Source of the DNA: Methylopila turkensis
Lineage (GTDB): Bacteria > Pseudomonadota > Alphaproteobacteria > Rhizobiales > Methylopilaceae
DNA length: 64,000 nt
Direction of reading: 5' to 3'
Assembly: GCF_027922325.1 (NCBI RefSeq)
Contig: NZ_BSFL01000002.1
Span: forward strand, 310,001-374,000
The translations under genes and the position numbers were made by a program. Of the stretch, positions 31,450-40,319 are shown in pieces (within the stretch, counting starts at the first letter, position 1; every line of letters starts with the position of its first letter). The notes under the pieces are model-generated. The model was not told the origin of the DNA, ran no database searches, and was given only the letters and a program-made list of their open reading frames with translations.

Positions 31450-32568
31450 GTGCTGAACCAGATTTTCGGCGTCGAGATTCCGGCCCCCGTCGGCTTCATC
31501 CTGCTTCTGGTCGCGTTGATCGCCGTGGTGCTGCTGTGCGCCTGGCTGATCCGCAGCTTCGGCGGCAAGCGTCTCGGAGGCTCGGCCGCGACCGGCCGCT
31601 CGCGGCAGCCGCGGCTCGGCGTGCTCGACGTGCTTGCCATCGACGGGCGCCGCCGCCTGGTGATCGTGCGCCGCGACAACGTCGAGCATCTGGTGCTGCT
31701 CGGTGGCCCGAACGACGTCGTGGTCGAGAGCGGCATCCTGCGCACCCCCGCCGGCTCCGGCCAGCGGGAGCCGATCGCCTTCCCGGCCGAGACGCGGTCT
31801 GCGCCGCCGCAGCCGGCGCCCGCCGCCGCACCCGTCCGCGCGCCTCAGCCCCAGCCGGAGCGCGCCCCTGCGGCGCCCCGCGCGCCCGAACCTCCCCGCG
31901 CGGCGCAGCCCGCCCCGACGCCGGCGAAGGCCTCCGAGGCCCCGCCCGTCGCTCCGCCCACGCGCGAAACCCCGAAGCCGCAGGCCCCGGCCGCGCCGAC
32001 CGTGGCACCTGTGGTTCGCCCGGGCGCTGCCGCCGCTCCCGCAGCGCCGCGCCAGGCTCCTCCGGTCGACGCTCCGACGCCCGCTCCGGCGCAGCCGGCG
32101 GCCCCGAAGCCCCAGCCCGCCGCCGCCGCTCCCGTCGCCTCCGCGATCCCCGCCCCTGCCGTGCAGCCCGCCGCCGCCGCGCCGCGGTCGAGCGAGATCG
32201 CCGACCGGCTCGCCGCTGCGCTCAAGCGCCCGGTGACGCCGGTCAACGACGCGCCGAAGACGGCGCCGGCCGCGCCCAAGGTCGAGGCGCCCAAGGTCGA
32301 CGCGCCGAAGAGCGACGAGCCCAGGCCGGCCGCAGCCGCTGCGCCCGCTCCGAGGCCGGCCGCTCCTGCCGCCGTAGCCGCCGCTCCGGCGCTTGCAGGC
32401 CCCGCTCCGGCGCCGGCCGCCCCGAAGCCCCCCGCCCCCGCCGTGAAGCCGGAGCAGCGCGCGGCGCCGGCGCCCGCGCCGAAGACCGACGACGAGGATC
32501 CCCTCGCCTCGCTCGAAGCCGAGATGGCGAGCCTCCTCGGCCGGGACCTGAGCAAGCCGCAGCCGTGA
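31450..32568 (+). CDS. fliO: Flagellar biosynthesis protein FliO with long Pro/Ala-rich tail
   Basis: 372 residues. An N-terminal transmembrane helix (VGFILLLVALIAVVLLCAWLI, about 15-35) is followed by the FliO domain (RQPRLGVLDVLAIDGRRRLV and RRDNVEHLVLLGGPNDVVVE, about 55-95). The remaining 270 residues are almost entirely Pro/Ala-rich and probably disordered, ending DPLASLEAEMASLLGRDL, a possible short helix. FliO helps assemble the FliP ring. Position directly upstream of fliP supports the call. It is far longer than E. coli FliO (about 120 residues). Confidence 0.85.
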   Translation: MLNQIFGVEIPAPVGFILLLVALIAVVLLCAWLIRSFGGKRLGGSAATGRSRQPRLGVLDVLAIDGRRRLVIVRRDNVEHLVLLGGPNDVVVESGILRTPAGSGQREPIAFPAETRSAPPQPAPAAAPVRAPQPQPERAPAAPRAPEPPRAAQPAPTPAKASEAPPVAPPTRETPKPQAPAAPTVAPVVRPGAAAAPAAPRQAPPVDAPTPAPAQPAAPKPQPAAAAPVASAIPAPAVQPAAAAPRSSEIADRLAAALKRPVTPVNDAPKTAPAAPKVEAPKVDAPKSDEPRPAAAAAPAPRPAAPAAVAAAPALAGPAPAPAAPKPPAPAVKPEQRAAPAPAPKTDDEDPLASLEAEMASLLGRDLSKPQP

Positions 32569-32611
32569 CGACGCCCCGAACCACGGCACCGGCGCTCCGC
32601 CGCGCGGAGCC

Positions 32612-33361
32612 GTGACGGGAATCGCGAACCGCGCCACGGCCGCGGTCGCCTTCGGGTTCGCGCTGGCGCTCGTCGCCGCGCCGGGAGCGGCGCTCGCCCA
32701 GTCGGTCACGCTCGATCTCGGACAGGGCGGCGGCGTCAGCGAGCGGGCGCTTCAGCTCGTCGCGCTGATCACGGTGCTGAGCCTCGCGCCGTCGATCCTG
32801 ATCATGGTGACGTGCTTCACCCGCATCGTGGTGGTGCTGTCGCTGCTGCGCACGGCGATCGGCACCCAGACCGCCCCACCGAACACCGTCGTCACGGCGC
32901 TGGCGCTGTTCCTCACCGCCTTCGTGATGGCCCCGACCTTCCAGGCGGCCTACGACCAGGCGATCGCGCCGCGCCTCGCCGGCCAGATCGACGACGCCAC
33001 CGCCTTCCAGCGCGGCGTCGCGCCGTTCCGCACCTTCATGCTGGCGCATGTGCGCGAGAAGGACCTGGCGCTGTTCCAGGAGCTGTCGCGCGAGCCGACT
33101 CCGGAAGGGCCGGAGGCGGTGTCGCTCCGGGTGCTGGTTCCGGCCTTCATGATCTCCGAGCTCCGGCGCGCCTTCGAGATCGGCTTCTTGCTGTTCGTGC
33201 CGTTCCTCGTCATTGACCTCGTGGTGGCCTCGGTGCTGATGTCGATGGGCATGATGATGCTGCCGCCGGCGATCGTGTCGCTGCCGTTCAAGCTCATCTT
33301 CTTCGTGCTGGTGGACGGCTGGAACCTGATCGCGGGCAGTCTGGTGCAGAGCTACGGCTAA
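32612..33361 (+). CDS. fliP: Flagellar biosynthesis protein FliP
   Basis: A 249-residue export-gate protein from GTG 32612. A cleavable signal peptide (VAFGFALALVAAPGAALAQS) is followed by four transmembrane helices, including LITVLSLAPSILIMVTCFTRIVVVLSLLR, which carries the FliP signature. The C-terminal region FLLFVPFLVIDLVVASVLMSMGMMMLPP is also diagnostic. It lies 43 bp after fliO. No terminator is seen; a repeat-like region follows. Confidence 0.96.
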   Translation: MTGIANRATAAVAFGFALALVAAPGAALAQSVTLDLGQGGGVSERALQLVALITVLSLAPSILIMVTCFTRIVVVLSLLRTAIGTQTAPPNTVVTALALFLTAFVMAPTFQAAYDQAIAPRLAGQIDDATAFQRGVAPFRTFMLAHVREKDLALFQELSREPTPEGPEAVSLRVLVPAFMISELRRAFEIGFLLFVPFLVIDLVVASVLMSMGMMMLPPAIVSLPFKLIFFVLVDGWNLIAGSLVQSYG

Positions 33362-33390
33362 CGCCACGCCCTGTCAGTTGAAGCGCGGCG

Positions 33391-33478
33391 TCATGGTCCG
33401 GCTTGAACGGACCATCCATGCCCGGCGTAAAGCTCGGCGCCCACGGTGGGTCCTCCGGTCAAGCCGCAGGACGACGAG
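33391..33478. repeat. Palindromic intergenic repeat, second family
   Basis: CGTCATGGTCCGGCTTGAACGG begins a segment with complementary parts (GGTCCG / CGGACC, and later GGTCCTCCGGTCAAGCC, an inverted partner of GGCTTGAAC). It resembles the dispersed CATGGTCCGGCTTGACCGGACCAT-type elements of Rhizobiales. It lies just after fliP, and no gene is apparent in 33362-33599. Confidence 0.45.
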
Positions 33479-33599
33479 CGGATACGGCGGCGCTCCATCG
33501 GCGGCCGCGATGCGGCCCGGTTTCGCCACACGCCGTTGAACGACGCTCCCCACGCCCGCGCAAAAAGGCAGCCCGCTTGGCGCCGGGAACCCCAGACGC

Positions 33600-33851
33600 T
33601 CAGTCGTCGGCGATCCAGCCCCGGCGGCGGGCGTGGCGGATCTCGTCGCGCGGGGTGACGGAGCCGATCCTGCGGTCGGGCACGGCGACCGGCCGGGAGC
33701 CCGCCAGCGCGTCGTAGTCCTCATAGGTGTCAACGGCGAGCATCGCGGCGTAGAACGGCGCTCGCGGGTCGTCCCGCTCGGCGTGCTCCCGCAGAAGCGC
33801 CTCCTTCACGCGGATGAAGCGGCCGCTCAACGGACCCTGGCCTCCCGACAT
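33600..33851 (-). CDS. Small conserved-looking hypothetical protein
   Basis: 83 residues from ATG 33851 (MSGGQGPLSGRFIRVKEALLREHAERDDP), preceded by GAAGGGAG. A longer frame to 33908 reads through a non-conserved segment. The protein is charged and soluble, with no membrane segment. It ends SVTPRDEIRHARRRGWIADD, a helix-like basic tail. Family and function are not recognised. It is downstream of the BAX-inhibitor-like gene and separated from it by a terminator. Confidence 0.55.
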   Translation of the reverse strand: MSGGQGPLSGRFIRVKEALLREHAERDDPRAPFYAAMLAVDTYEDYDALAGSRPVAVPDRRIGSVTPRDEIRHARRRGWIADD

Positions 33852-33904
33852 CTGGCTCCCTTCTACCCTCGGCCCCGGCGCGCACGCGAAGAATCCCGCC
33901 GAAC

Positions 33905-33933
33905 GCAAAGAGCCCCGGCGTCGCCGCCGGGGC
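33905..33933 (-). terminator. Intrinsic terminator after the BAX-inhibitor-like gene
   Basis: On the minus strand GCCCCGGCG, loop GCGA, CGCCGGGGC, then TCTTTG. The stem is a perfect 9 bp and the T run is short. It lies about 48 bp after the stop. Confidence 0.75.
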
Positions 33934-33980
33934 CCCTCGCAACCTCCGGCCTCAGGAAAGACCGGAAACCGTCGAACCGA

Positions 33981-34760
33981 TCACTCGCGGTTGCCGAACA
34001 GCGACAGCAGCATCGTGAACAGGTTGATGAAGTTCAGGTAGAGCGACAGCGCGCCCATGATCGCCGACCGGCTGAGCGTGTCGCCGTCATAGCCGCCGTA
34101 GTAGCTTTCCTTGATGCGCTGGGTGTCATAGGCGGTGAGGCCCGAGAACACCAGCACGCCGACGACCGACACCACGAACTGCACCATGGTCGAGCCGATG
34201 AAGATGTTCACGAGGCTCGCGATCACGATGCCGAACAGACCCATGATCAGGAAGGTGCCCATGCCCGACAGGTCGCGCTTGGTCGTGTAGCCCCAGAGGC
34301 TGAGCGCGCCGAAGGCGGCCGCCGTGATGAAGAACACGCGCGCGATCGAGGCGCCGGTGTAGACGAGGAAGATCGACGACAGCGACAGGCCCATCAGGCC
34401 CGCGAAGACGTAGAACGCGATCTGGCCCGCCGCCGGCGACATCTTGTGGAGACGCGCCGACAGGAAGAACACCATGCCGAGCGGGGCGAGCATGACGACC
34501 CACTTCAGCGGGCTCGCGAACAGCGCGTAGCCGAACTGGGTGAGCTGCATGCCGCGCGCCGTAGCGACCGCCGAGGCGGGGTCGCTGGTGACGGAGAGCA
34601 TGAACGCGCCGATCGCGGCGAAGCCCGTGATGGCGAGGCCGAGCGACATGTAGTTGTAGACGCTCAGCATGTAGGAGCGCAGACCCTGGTCGACGACGGC
34701 CGACGTGGTCGCGCCTCCGACAGCCGTGCGGCCCCAAGCGTTGCGTTGGAAGTCGGACAT
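33981..34760 (-). CDS. BAX inhibitor-1/YccA family membrane protein
   Basis: 259 residues with about seven hydrophobic helices after a hydrophilic N-terminus (SDFQRNAWGRTAVGGA). Family features are SVYNYMSLGLAITGFAAI, GALSLWGYTTKRDLSGMGTFL and the C-terminal ALSLYLNFINLFTMLLSLFGNR, which carries the conserved NLF. Bacterial members (YccA) interact with FtsH in E. coli, and others form pH-sensitive calcium leak channels; which applies here is unknown. It is a single-gene unit with its own terminator. Confidence 0.9.
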   Translation of the reverse strand: MSDFQRNAWGRTAVGGATTSAVVDQGLRSYMLSVYNYMSLGLAITGFAAIGAFMLSVTSDPASAVATARGMQLTQFGYALFASPLKWVVMLAPLGMVFFLSARLHKMSPAAGQIAFYVFAGLMGLSLSSIFLVYTGASIARVFFITAAAFGALSLWGYTTKRDLSGMGTFLIMGLFGIVIASLVNIFIGSTMVQFVVSVVGVLVFSGLTAYDTQRIKESYYGGYDGDTLSRSAIMGALSLYLNFINLFTMLLSLFGNRE

Positions 34761-34904
34761 AGTCTGAGTTCCTCAATGATCCTTCAGAACCGCCGCACAC
34801 CGGCGATCTCTTGGGCGATGATATGGTGAGGGCCGGCGCGCGCACAAGTTCGCGAGCCCCCGGTCGTGCTGACATCTTCGTCAGGTCGACGCCGCGGGCG
34901 CCGG

Positions 34905-35462
34905 TCAGTGCTGGCGGCGGCGCGGCCTCGGCGGCGCGCCGACGCGCAGGACCGTGCCCGGCCCCATGAGCGCGATCAGCCGGCGGAGCTTGCCGGGCGC
35001 GACCGCGACGCAGCCCGCGGTCGGCGTGAAGCCGGGCCGAGCGGCGTGCAGGAAGATCGCGCTGCCGCGGCCCTGGCGCGCCGGGCGGTCGTTCCAGCCG
35101 AGCTCGACCACAAGGTCGTAGAGGCCGTCGTCGCGCCACATCCGCTCGTGGGACGCGGCGAACGGCGTCCGCACGAGGCGGTTGTAGAGCCTGTGCCCAA
35201 CGGCGTCGCACCAGCCGTCGTCCGGGCGGATGGCGCGGGTCGGGGCGGCCGTCGACGGCCGCCGTCCCCGGTCCGGCCGCCAGAACACCCGCCGCACGGC
35301 GAGATCGCCGCGCGGCGTCGCGCCGTCGCCCTCGCGCTTGTCGACCACGACGCCGGCCGGTCCCAGCGCGCAGGGCAGGACGAACGCCCCGGCGGCGAGT
35401 CGCCCCCGCGCCCGCGCCCCGGGCAGCGGCCGGACGGCGATGATTCTAAGCGGATGTCGCAT
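34905..35462 (-). CDS. L,D-transpeptidase (YkuD) family protein
   Basis: 185 residues. The YkuD active-site block is IFLHAARPGFTPTAGCVAV, with a conserved His and the catalytic Cys in GC (near 157). An upstream CALGPAGVVVDKREGDGATPRGD segment is the substrate-side loop seen in the YafK/ErfK group. Family members cross-link peptidoglycan or attach lipoproteins. No signal peptide is obvious, which is odd for a periplasmic enzyme; a cytoplasmic or non-classically exported protein is possible. Confidence 0.82.
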   Translation of the reverse strand: MRHPLRIIAVRPLPGARARGRLAAGAFVLPCALGPAGVVVDKREGDGATPRGDLAVRRVFWRPDRGRRPSTAAPTRAIRPDDGWCDAVGHRLYNRLVRTPFAASHERMWRDDGLYDLVVELGWNDRPARQGRGSAIFLHAARPGFTPTAGCVAVAPGKLRRLIALMGPGTVLRVGAPPRPRRRQH

Positions 35463-35609
35463 GGCGGGATCGGGTCGTGGCGGTCAGAATGGCGTGAGGC
35501 GTGGCGTGATCATGCCCGGCGGCGGCCCGTTCACCTTGCCGAGCGCGGGGTACGTGCTCTAGTTCACGCGGCAGTAACGCGGCGGAACTGCATCGGAGAT
35601 GACCCCTGA

Positions 35610-36296
35610 ATGGCCACCAAGCGCAAGATACTCGTAGTCGATGACGACGCCGATCTCCGCGGCGAGCTCACCGAACAGCTTAACCTGCACGACGAGTTCG
35701 AAGCGGATTCGGCCGAAACGGCCAGCATTGGTCTGGCCAAGGCGCGCGCGGACCATCTCGACCTCGTGCTGATGGACGTCGGCCTGCCGGACATCGACGG
35801 TCGCGAGGCGGTGAAGATGATGCGCCGCGACGGCTTCCGCGGGCCGGTCATCATGCTCACGGGGCAGGATTCCGACGCCGACCAGATTCTCGGCCTCGAG
35901 GCCGGCGCCAACGACTATGTGGCAAAGCCGGTGCGCTTCGCGGTGCTGCTCGCCCGCATCCGCGCCCAGCTCCGCAGCCACGAGGCGAGCGAGGACGCGG
36001 TGTTCGCGGTCGGGCCCTACACGTTCAAGCCCGGCGCCAAGATGCTGGTGACAGACAAGAACGGCCGCATCCGCCTGACCGAGAAGGAAACCGCGATCCT
36101 GCGCTACCTCTACCGCGCTGGCCCCGCCGTGGTCGGGCGCGAAACGCTTCTTCAGGAAGTCTGGGGGTACAATTCGGGCGTGACGACTCACACGCTCGAA
36201 ACGCACGTTTATCGGCTAAGACAGAAGATCGAGGCCGATCCGTCGAATGCGCGTCTGCTCGTCACGGAGGCCGGGGGCTACAAGCTCGTTCCCTGA
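35610..36296 (+). CDS. OmpR/PhoB-family response regulator
   Basis: 228 residues. The receiver domain has VVDDDADL, phospho-acceptor Asp near 56 (LVLMDVGLPD), and the conserved Lys in YVAKPV (near 105). The winged-helix DNA-binding domain (about 130-228) has ETAILRYLYRAGPAVVGRETLLQEVWGY and THTLETHVYRLRQKIE. No cognate kinase lies next to it. The next gene encodes a cyclic-nucleotide-binding protein, then an EAL protein, so links to second-messenger signalling are possible. Confidence 0.9.
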   Translation: MATKRKILVVDDDADLRGELTEQLNLHDEFEADSAETASIGLAKARADHLDLVLMDVGLPDIDGREAVKMMRRDGFRGPVIMLTGQDSDADQILGLEAGANDYVAKPVRFAVLLARIRAQLRSHEASEDAVFAVGPYTFKPGAKMLVTDKNGRIRLTEKETAILRYLYRAGPAVVGRETLLQEVWGYNSGVTTHTLETHVYRLRQKIEADPSNARLLVTEAGGYKLVP

Positions 36297-36327
36297 GACG
36301 AGCTGACGACGCGCGTGCGGGGTTCGA

Positions 36328-36771
36328 TTGGCGCTTGAGGACGACATCCGGACGCTCGGCCGCACGCCTTTGCTCGACGAGCTCGGTCGCGAGGCGCTGA
36401 GGCTCATCGCGTTTTCCGCCGACCGGATCGACCTCGCCGACGGCGCCGTGCTGTTCAGCGAGGGCGATGACGCCCCGGGCGCGTTCGTCGTGGTGTCCGG
36501 GTTCGTCCGGCTGACGCGGTCGAACGGCGCCAGCCGGCGCGTCGGCGAAGGCGCTCTGATCGGCGAACTCGCCCTGCTGTGCGAGACCCGCCGGCCCGCG
36601 ACGGCTGCGGCCGAGGGGCCGGCCACGGTCTACCGGATAGCGCGCACGCTGTTCGCTCGGCTGTTCGACGAATATCCGGAGCTGGCGCGCAAGCTGCGCG
36701 CCAGGATCGCGGCGCGGGTGACGACCAACGCCGAGGACCTCAAGGCGATCGAGGCGGCGCTCCGGCGCTGA
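36328..36771 (+). CDS. Cyclic-nucleotide-binding domain protein without DNA-binding domain
   Basis: 147 residues from a TTG start at 36328 preceded by GGGG. The CRP-type cNMP domain fills the protein: LFSEGDDAPGAFVVVSGFVRL and GALIGELALLCETRRPATAAA, where Glu and the RRPAT arginine match the phosphate-binding cassette. The C-terminal tail is a helix (YPELARKLRARIAARVTTNAEDLKAIEAAL) with no HTH. It is probably a sensor or partner protein. It lies 31 bp after the response regulator on the same strand. Confidence 0.8.
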   Translation: MALEDDIRTLGRTPLLDELGREALRLIAFSADRIDLADGAVLFSEGDDAPGAFVVVSGFVRLTRSNGASRRVGEGALIGELALLCETRRPATAAAEGPATVYRIARTLFARLFDEYPELARKLRARIAARVTTNAEDLKAIEAALRR

Positions 36772-36784
36772 GGCCTCAGCCGCG

Positions 36785-38485
36785 TCACGCCCGCTGCGGC
36801 GCGGCGTCCGACCGCAGCGACGGCGCGGCGAGCAGCGAGCCCTGCAGATAGGTCGCGCCCCAGGCGGTCAGCATCTCGGCGACGGCCTCCGTCTCGACCT
36901 GCTCCGCCACCGTCTCGAACCCGAGTTCGCGCGACAGCGCCAGCAGAGCCCGGACGAAGGCGCCGCTGTCGGCCGAACGGCCGAGATCGCGGACGAACGA
37001 CCCGTCGATCTTCACCAGGTCGATCGCGAGCTCCTTCAGCGCCTTGAACGAGGTGTGGCCGGTGCCGAAGTCGTCGATCGCGACCTTCACGCCGAGCGCC
37101 CGGAGCTCGGCGACGAAGCGCGACGTGGCGACGAGGTCGGCGATCGCCGCGGTCTCGGTGATCTCCACCATCATCCGCTCGGCGAGATCGGGGCGCAGCG
37201 TGAACCACGAGGTCAGCGCGTCCATCCAGCTTTCATCGTTGGTGGTCGACGCCGAGATGTTGACCGCAAGCCGGATGTCAGGGTCGGCCGCGAGCTTGCG
37301 GATCGCGAGGTCCAGCACGCGGTGGTCCAGCATGTGGACGATGCCGACCTCCTCCGCCGCCTCCACGAGCGGGCCGCCCGAGATGATGTCGCCGCCGTCG
37401 GTGCGCACGCGCACCAGCGCCTCGCTCCAGACCGCCTCGCGCGTGTCGGCGCGGAACACCGGCTGGAACGCGAGCGCCACGCGATGGGCGTTGAGCGCCG
37501 CCACCAGTTCGTCGGCGAGCCGCACATGGGCGCGGCGCGCGGCCTCCCGCTCGGGATCGGGCGCGTAGATGCTGAAGCCGGAGGGAGCGGCGCTCGCCCG
37601 GTTGAGCGCGGTGCGGGCGCGCGACACGAGCTCGGCCGTGTCGCGGGCGTGGCGGGGCGCGACCACGGCGCCGACCGCGACCCGCACCGAAACCGGGCCG
37701 AACTCCGTCGCCATCGGCTCCTCGTTGACGGCGGCGAGCAGGCGGCGGCCGGCGACCTGAAGGTCGGCGGCGTCGCACTCCTGCAGCACCACGCCGAAGG
37801 TCGAGGTCGAGAACCGGCCAAGCGAATCGCCGCCGCGCATGGCGCCGCGAAGCCGCCGCGCGACCTCGACCACGGCGCGGTCCCCGATGTCGAAGCCGTA
37901 GGCGTCGTTGATGGCGCCGAGATTGACGAGCGCGGCGAGCGCGAAGGACGAGGAGGTCTGCATCCGCGCGCCGGCCGCAAGCGCGCTCGCGGCGATCTCG
38001 ATCAGCCGCGCTCGCGCGAGCTGCCCGGTGAGCGGGTCGAACCGCGACATGGCGGCGACCTCGGCCGGTCGCTCCTGATGGTCGCCGAGACGCCGCACCA
38101 CGCCGACGACGCGTTGCGGACGGCCGTCGGCCCCGGCGTACCAGCGCCCGCGATCCTGGAGCCAGAGCCGCTGCGCCCGCCCGCCGCGCAGGAGCGGGTA
38201 CTCGATCTCGAACGGAACGCCGGCGCCGTCGTCGGCCTGCGAGGCGCCGAACACCGCCGAGCGGCGGGTGGTCAGCGCCTCGGGGTCCAGCAGGGTTTCG
38301 AAACGGGCCGCCTCGTCGATACGGACCGAAGGCGGCAACTGGAGCAGATGTCGCGCATTGGCCGTCCACTCCAGGCGGTCGGACGCGACGTCCCAGTCAT
38401 AGGCGGCCTCACCGACGGCCGACAGCGTGTCCTCGAGGGACAGCGGCCGGGCGTCTCGGGTCGCGGCCGTTTCGACATTCGGCAT
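36785..38485 (-). CDS. PAS-degenerate GGDEF-EAL domain protein (predicted c-di-GMP phosphodiesterase)
   Basis: 566 residues, soluble. A PAS-like N-terminus (about 15-140; EAAYDWDVASDRLEWTANARH) precedes a GGDEF fold whose signature is replaced by GRFSTSTFGVVL, so cyclase activity is unlikely. The EAL domain is intact: SEALVRVR (near 352), VNISAST, VEITETA, IDDFGTGHTSF, LVKIDGSFV and AEQVETE supply the metal and catalytic residues. The function is probably hydrolysis of c-di-GMP, with the GGDEF fold perhaps binding GTP. It converges with the cNMP-binding gene. Confidence 0.9.
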   Translation of the reverse strand: MPNVETAATRDARPLSLEDTLSAVGEAAYDWDVASDRLEWTANARHLLQLPPSVRIDEAARFETLLDPEALTTRRSAVFGASQADDGAGVPFEIEYPLLRGGRAQRLWLQDRGRWYAGADGRPQRVVGVVRRLGDHQERPAEVAAMSRFDPLTGQLARARLIEIAASALAAGARMQTSSSFALAALVNLGAINDAYGFDIGDRAVVEVARRLRGAMRGGDSLGRFSTSTFGVVLQECDAADLQVAGRRLLAAVNEEPMATEFGPVSVRVAVGAVVAPRHARDTAELVSRARTALNRASAAPSGFSIYAPDPEREAARRAHVRLADELVAALNAHRVALAFQPVFRADTREAVWSEALVRVRTDGGDIISGGPLVEAAEEVGIVHMLDHRVLDLAIRKLAADPDIRLAVNISASTTNDESWMDALTSWFTLRPDLAERMMVEITETAAIADLVATSRFVAELRALGVKVAIDDFGTGHTSFKALKELAIDLVKIDGSFVRDLGRSADSGAFVRALLALSRELGFETVAEQVETEAVAEMLTAWGATYLQGSLLAAPSLRSDAAPQRA

Positions 38486-38668
38486 TCGATCGACCCATGA
38501 CTCGCGTGGACGAAGAATCGCTGCCCTGGACTCTAACGAAACTTCCTCTAGCTTTCCTGCAGGTGATCGCGGCGCAAGCCAAATGGTTTATGTTCGGTTA
38601 ACAGATCTGCGGTCAGGCGAGGAATTCAAACCTCACTCAAAGTATGACAGACGTCCGGTGGTGAATTG

Positions 38669-39034
38669 ATGCTGATGATCAGCGGCCCATCTGGTGTGAC
38701 CCGGCCCGCCCGCGTGGAGCGGCCCCGCAAGGCCGCCGACGCCGCGGACCACGGCGTCGAGCCCGTCTCGCCATCGGAGGACGCGCCGGCGACCCCGAAA
38801 TACGGCCGACGCGCGACCGACGCGCCGACGCCGGAGGCCCGCCCGACGGCCTCCCCCGAGCCCGCCGCCCCCCGCTCCTACGCGCCGCTCGTCGCGCAGC
38901 TGATCGCGGGCAAGCTCGGCGTTCCGCAGACCCGCCAGCGTCGCCGCGGACCCGTCGCGGACGCCATCACCGCCTATCGCCGGACCCGCCGCGCCGTCGC
39001 GCGCGCGCCGCACGGGTTCGAAACCAAGGCCTGA
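38669..39034 (+). CDS. Hypothetical protein with conserved C-terminal segment
   Basis: 121 residues from ATG 38669; an in-frame TTG lies just upstream and ATG at 38675 downstream. The first 70 residues are Pro/Ala-rich and probably disordered. The C-terminal 50 residues (SYAPLVAQLIAGKLGVPQTRQRRR, then ADAITAYRRTRRAVAR) form a basic, likely helical segment. Small Rhizobiales proteins with this end are familiar but not functionally assigned. A strong terminator follows. Confidence 0.65.
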   Translation: MLMISGPSGVTRPARVERPRKAADAADHGVEPVSPSEDAPATPKYGRRATDAPTPEARPTASPEPAAPRSYAPLVAQLIAGKLGVPQTRQRRRGPVADAITAYRRTRRAVARAPHGFETKA

Positions 39035-39060
39035 CGGCGCTTCGCCAAAGCGCACGCAAA

Positions 39061-39092
39061 AAAGCCGGCCCTCGGCAGGGCCGGCTTTTTTG
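39061..39092. terminator. Bidirectional intrinsic terminator
   Basis: AAAAGCCGGCCCT, loop CGGC, AGGGCCGGCTTTT plus further T. The 13-bp perfect stem has A and T tracts on opposite sides. It lies between the hypothetical gene on the plus strand and rpmF on the minus strand, and serves both. Confidence 0.92.
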
Positions 39093-39137
39093 TCGATGGC
39101 GCGAAGTCCTGAACGGAGCCGCCTGCAGGCGGCCGGG

Positions 39138-39320
39138 TCAGGCCTCCTTCGGCGTCAGGATCTGACGGCCGCGGTACATGCCGGTCTTCAGGTCGACATG
39201 ATGCGGGCGGCGGAGCTCGCCGGAGTCCTTGTCCTCGACATAGGTCGGGGACTTGAGCGCGTCGGCCGAACGGCGGAAGCCGCGCTTCATCGGGGAGGTC
39301 TTTCGCTTCGGAACGGCCAT
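39138..39320 (-). CDS. rpmF: 50S ribosomal protein L32
   Basis: 60 residues from [20 protein letters not shown], the family N-terminus; two extra in-frame residues upstream are rejected. It ends [15 protein letters not shown] as in alphaproteobacterial L32. It lacks the CXXC pairs found in some L32 forms. It is monocistronic and converges on a bidirectional terminator. Confidence 0.96.
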   Translation of the reverse strand: MAVPKRKTSPMKRGFRRSADALKSPTYVEDKDSGELRRPHHVDLKTGMYRGRQILTPKEA

Positions 39321-39468
39321 AGTCAAAAACTCCGTCGGATCGGGCCGCAGCGCTCACGCGCGCGCAAAGGTCGTTGGGCGGGGCGCTTTCGCCTCGCCGT
39401 CAAGCGCGGGCTTATAACGGCATCGCGACGCGAACGCCAGAGCCAATCCCGCGACGCCCGCTCGCAGG

Positions 39469-40182
39469 CTATCGCGCCAGACAGCCGGTAAGCGCGGCGG
39501 CCGCTCGCGCCCGCCGCACGATGACCGCCGCGTGCGACGACGCCTGACGGTTCGGGCGCCGCGCGTCGCGGACGATCGGGTTCGGCAGCGCCGCGGCCAT
39601 CACGGAGGCTTCCCGCGCCGTCAGCGCGCGCGCGCTCTTGCGGAAGGCCCGCCGCGCGCCGGCCTCGGCGCCGAACACCCCGTCCGGCCCCCACTCCGCG
39701 ATGTTCAGATAGACCTCCATGATCCGGCGCTTGCTCCAGACCAGCTCGATGCCCTGGGCCAGCACGATCTCCAGCGGCTTGCGGAGGTACGGCGCGCCCT
39801 GCCAGAGGAACAGGTTCTTCGCGACCTGCATGGTGATGGTCGAGGCGCCGCGCCGCGGGCCGTTGTCCCCGCCCTCGCCGAGCACGAGCCGCACGGCCGC
39901 CCAGTCGACGCCGCCGTGCTGGCAGAAACGGGCGTCTTCGGAGACCACGACGGCCCGCGGCAGCGTCGCCGCGATCTGGTCGAGCGGCATCCAGACGCGT
40001 TCGACCGGCCTCAGCGTCAGCCAGCGCGCGACCATCAGCGTGGAGACCGGCGGAACGACCGCGTAGACGAGCGTCAGTACGAGCGGCGCCGCCGCGAGCA
40101 GCGTCAGGGCGATCGCGACGAACCGCAGCCATGGCGTCCTGCGGCCCAGCCTCAACGGCCCCCCGCTCGATATCGACGCCAT
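39469..40182 (-). CDS. mtgA: Monofunctional biosynthetic peptidoglycan transglycosylase
   Basis: 237 residues from ATG 40182 (MASISSGGPLRLGRR). An N-terminal transmembrane anchor (FVAIALTLLAAAPLVLTLVYAVV) precedes one GT51 domain with VVVSEDARFCQHGGVD (catalytic Glu), GASTITMQVAKNLFLW and WSKRRIMEVYLNIAEWG. It lacks a transpeptidase domain. It makes glycan strands from lipid II in the periplasm. It is divergent from ispA. Confidence 0.94.
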   Translation of the reverse strand: MASISSGGPLRLGRRTPWLRFVAIALTLLAAAPLVLTLVYAVVPPVSTLMVARWLTLRPVERVWMPLDQIAATLPRAVVVSEDARFCQHGGVDWAAVRLVLGEGGDNGPRRGASTITMQVAKNLFLWQGAPYLRKPLEIVLAQGIELVWSKRRIMEVYLNIAEWGPDGVFGAEAGARRAFRKSARALTAREASVMAAALPNPIVRDARRPNRQASSHAAVIVRRARAAAALTGCLAR

Positions 40183-40319
40183 CGGCACCCGTCGCCTCGT
40201 GAGAGCCGCAATGTAGCAGAGCGGAACCGCCGCGCCACCGGCCGACCATCGTGATGACGCCGACTTGACGAGGCCGCGCCCTTGAGGCACGGCCGGGCTC
40301 CGCACACGAGGTCTCCCCC

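Noticed and set aside
33391-33599. Possible CRISPR-like or phage attachment structure after fliP
   Set aside because: Only inverted, not regularly spaced direct repeats; no integrase or tRNA nearby.
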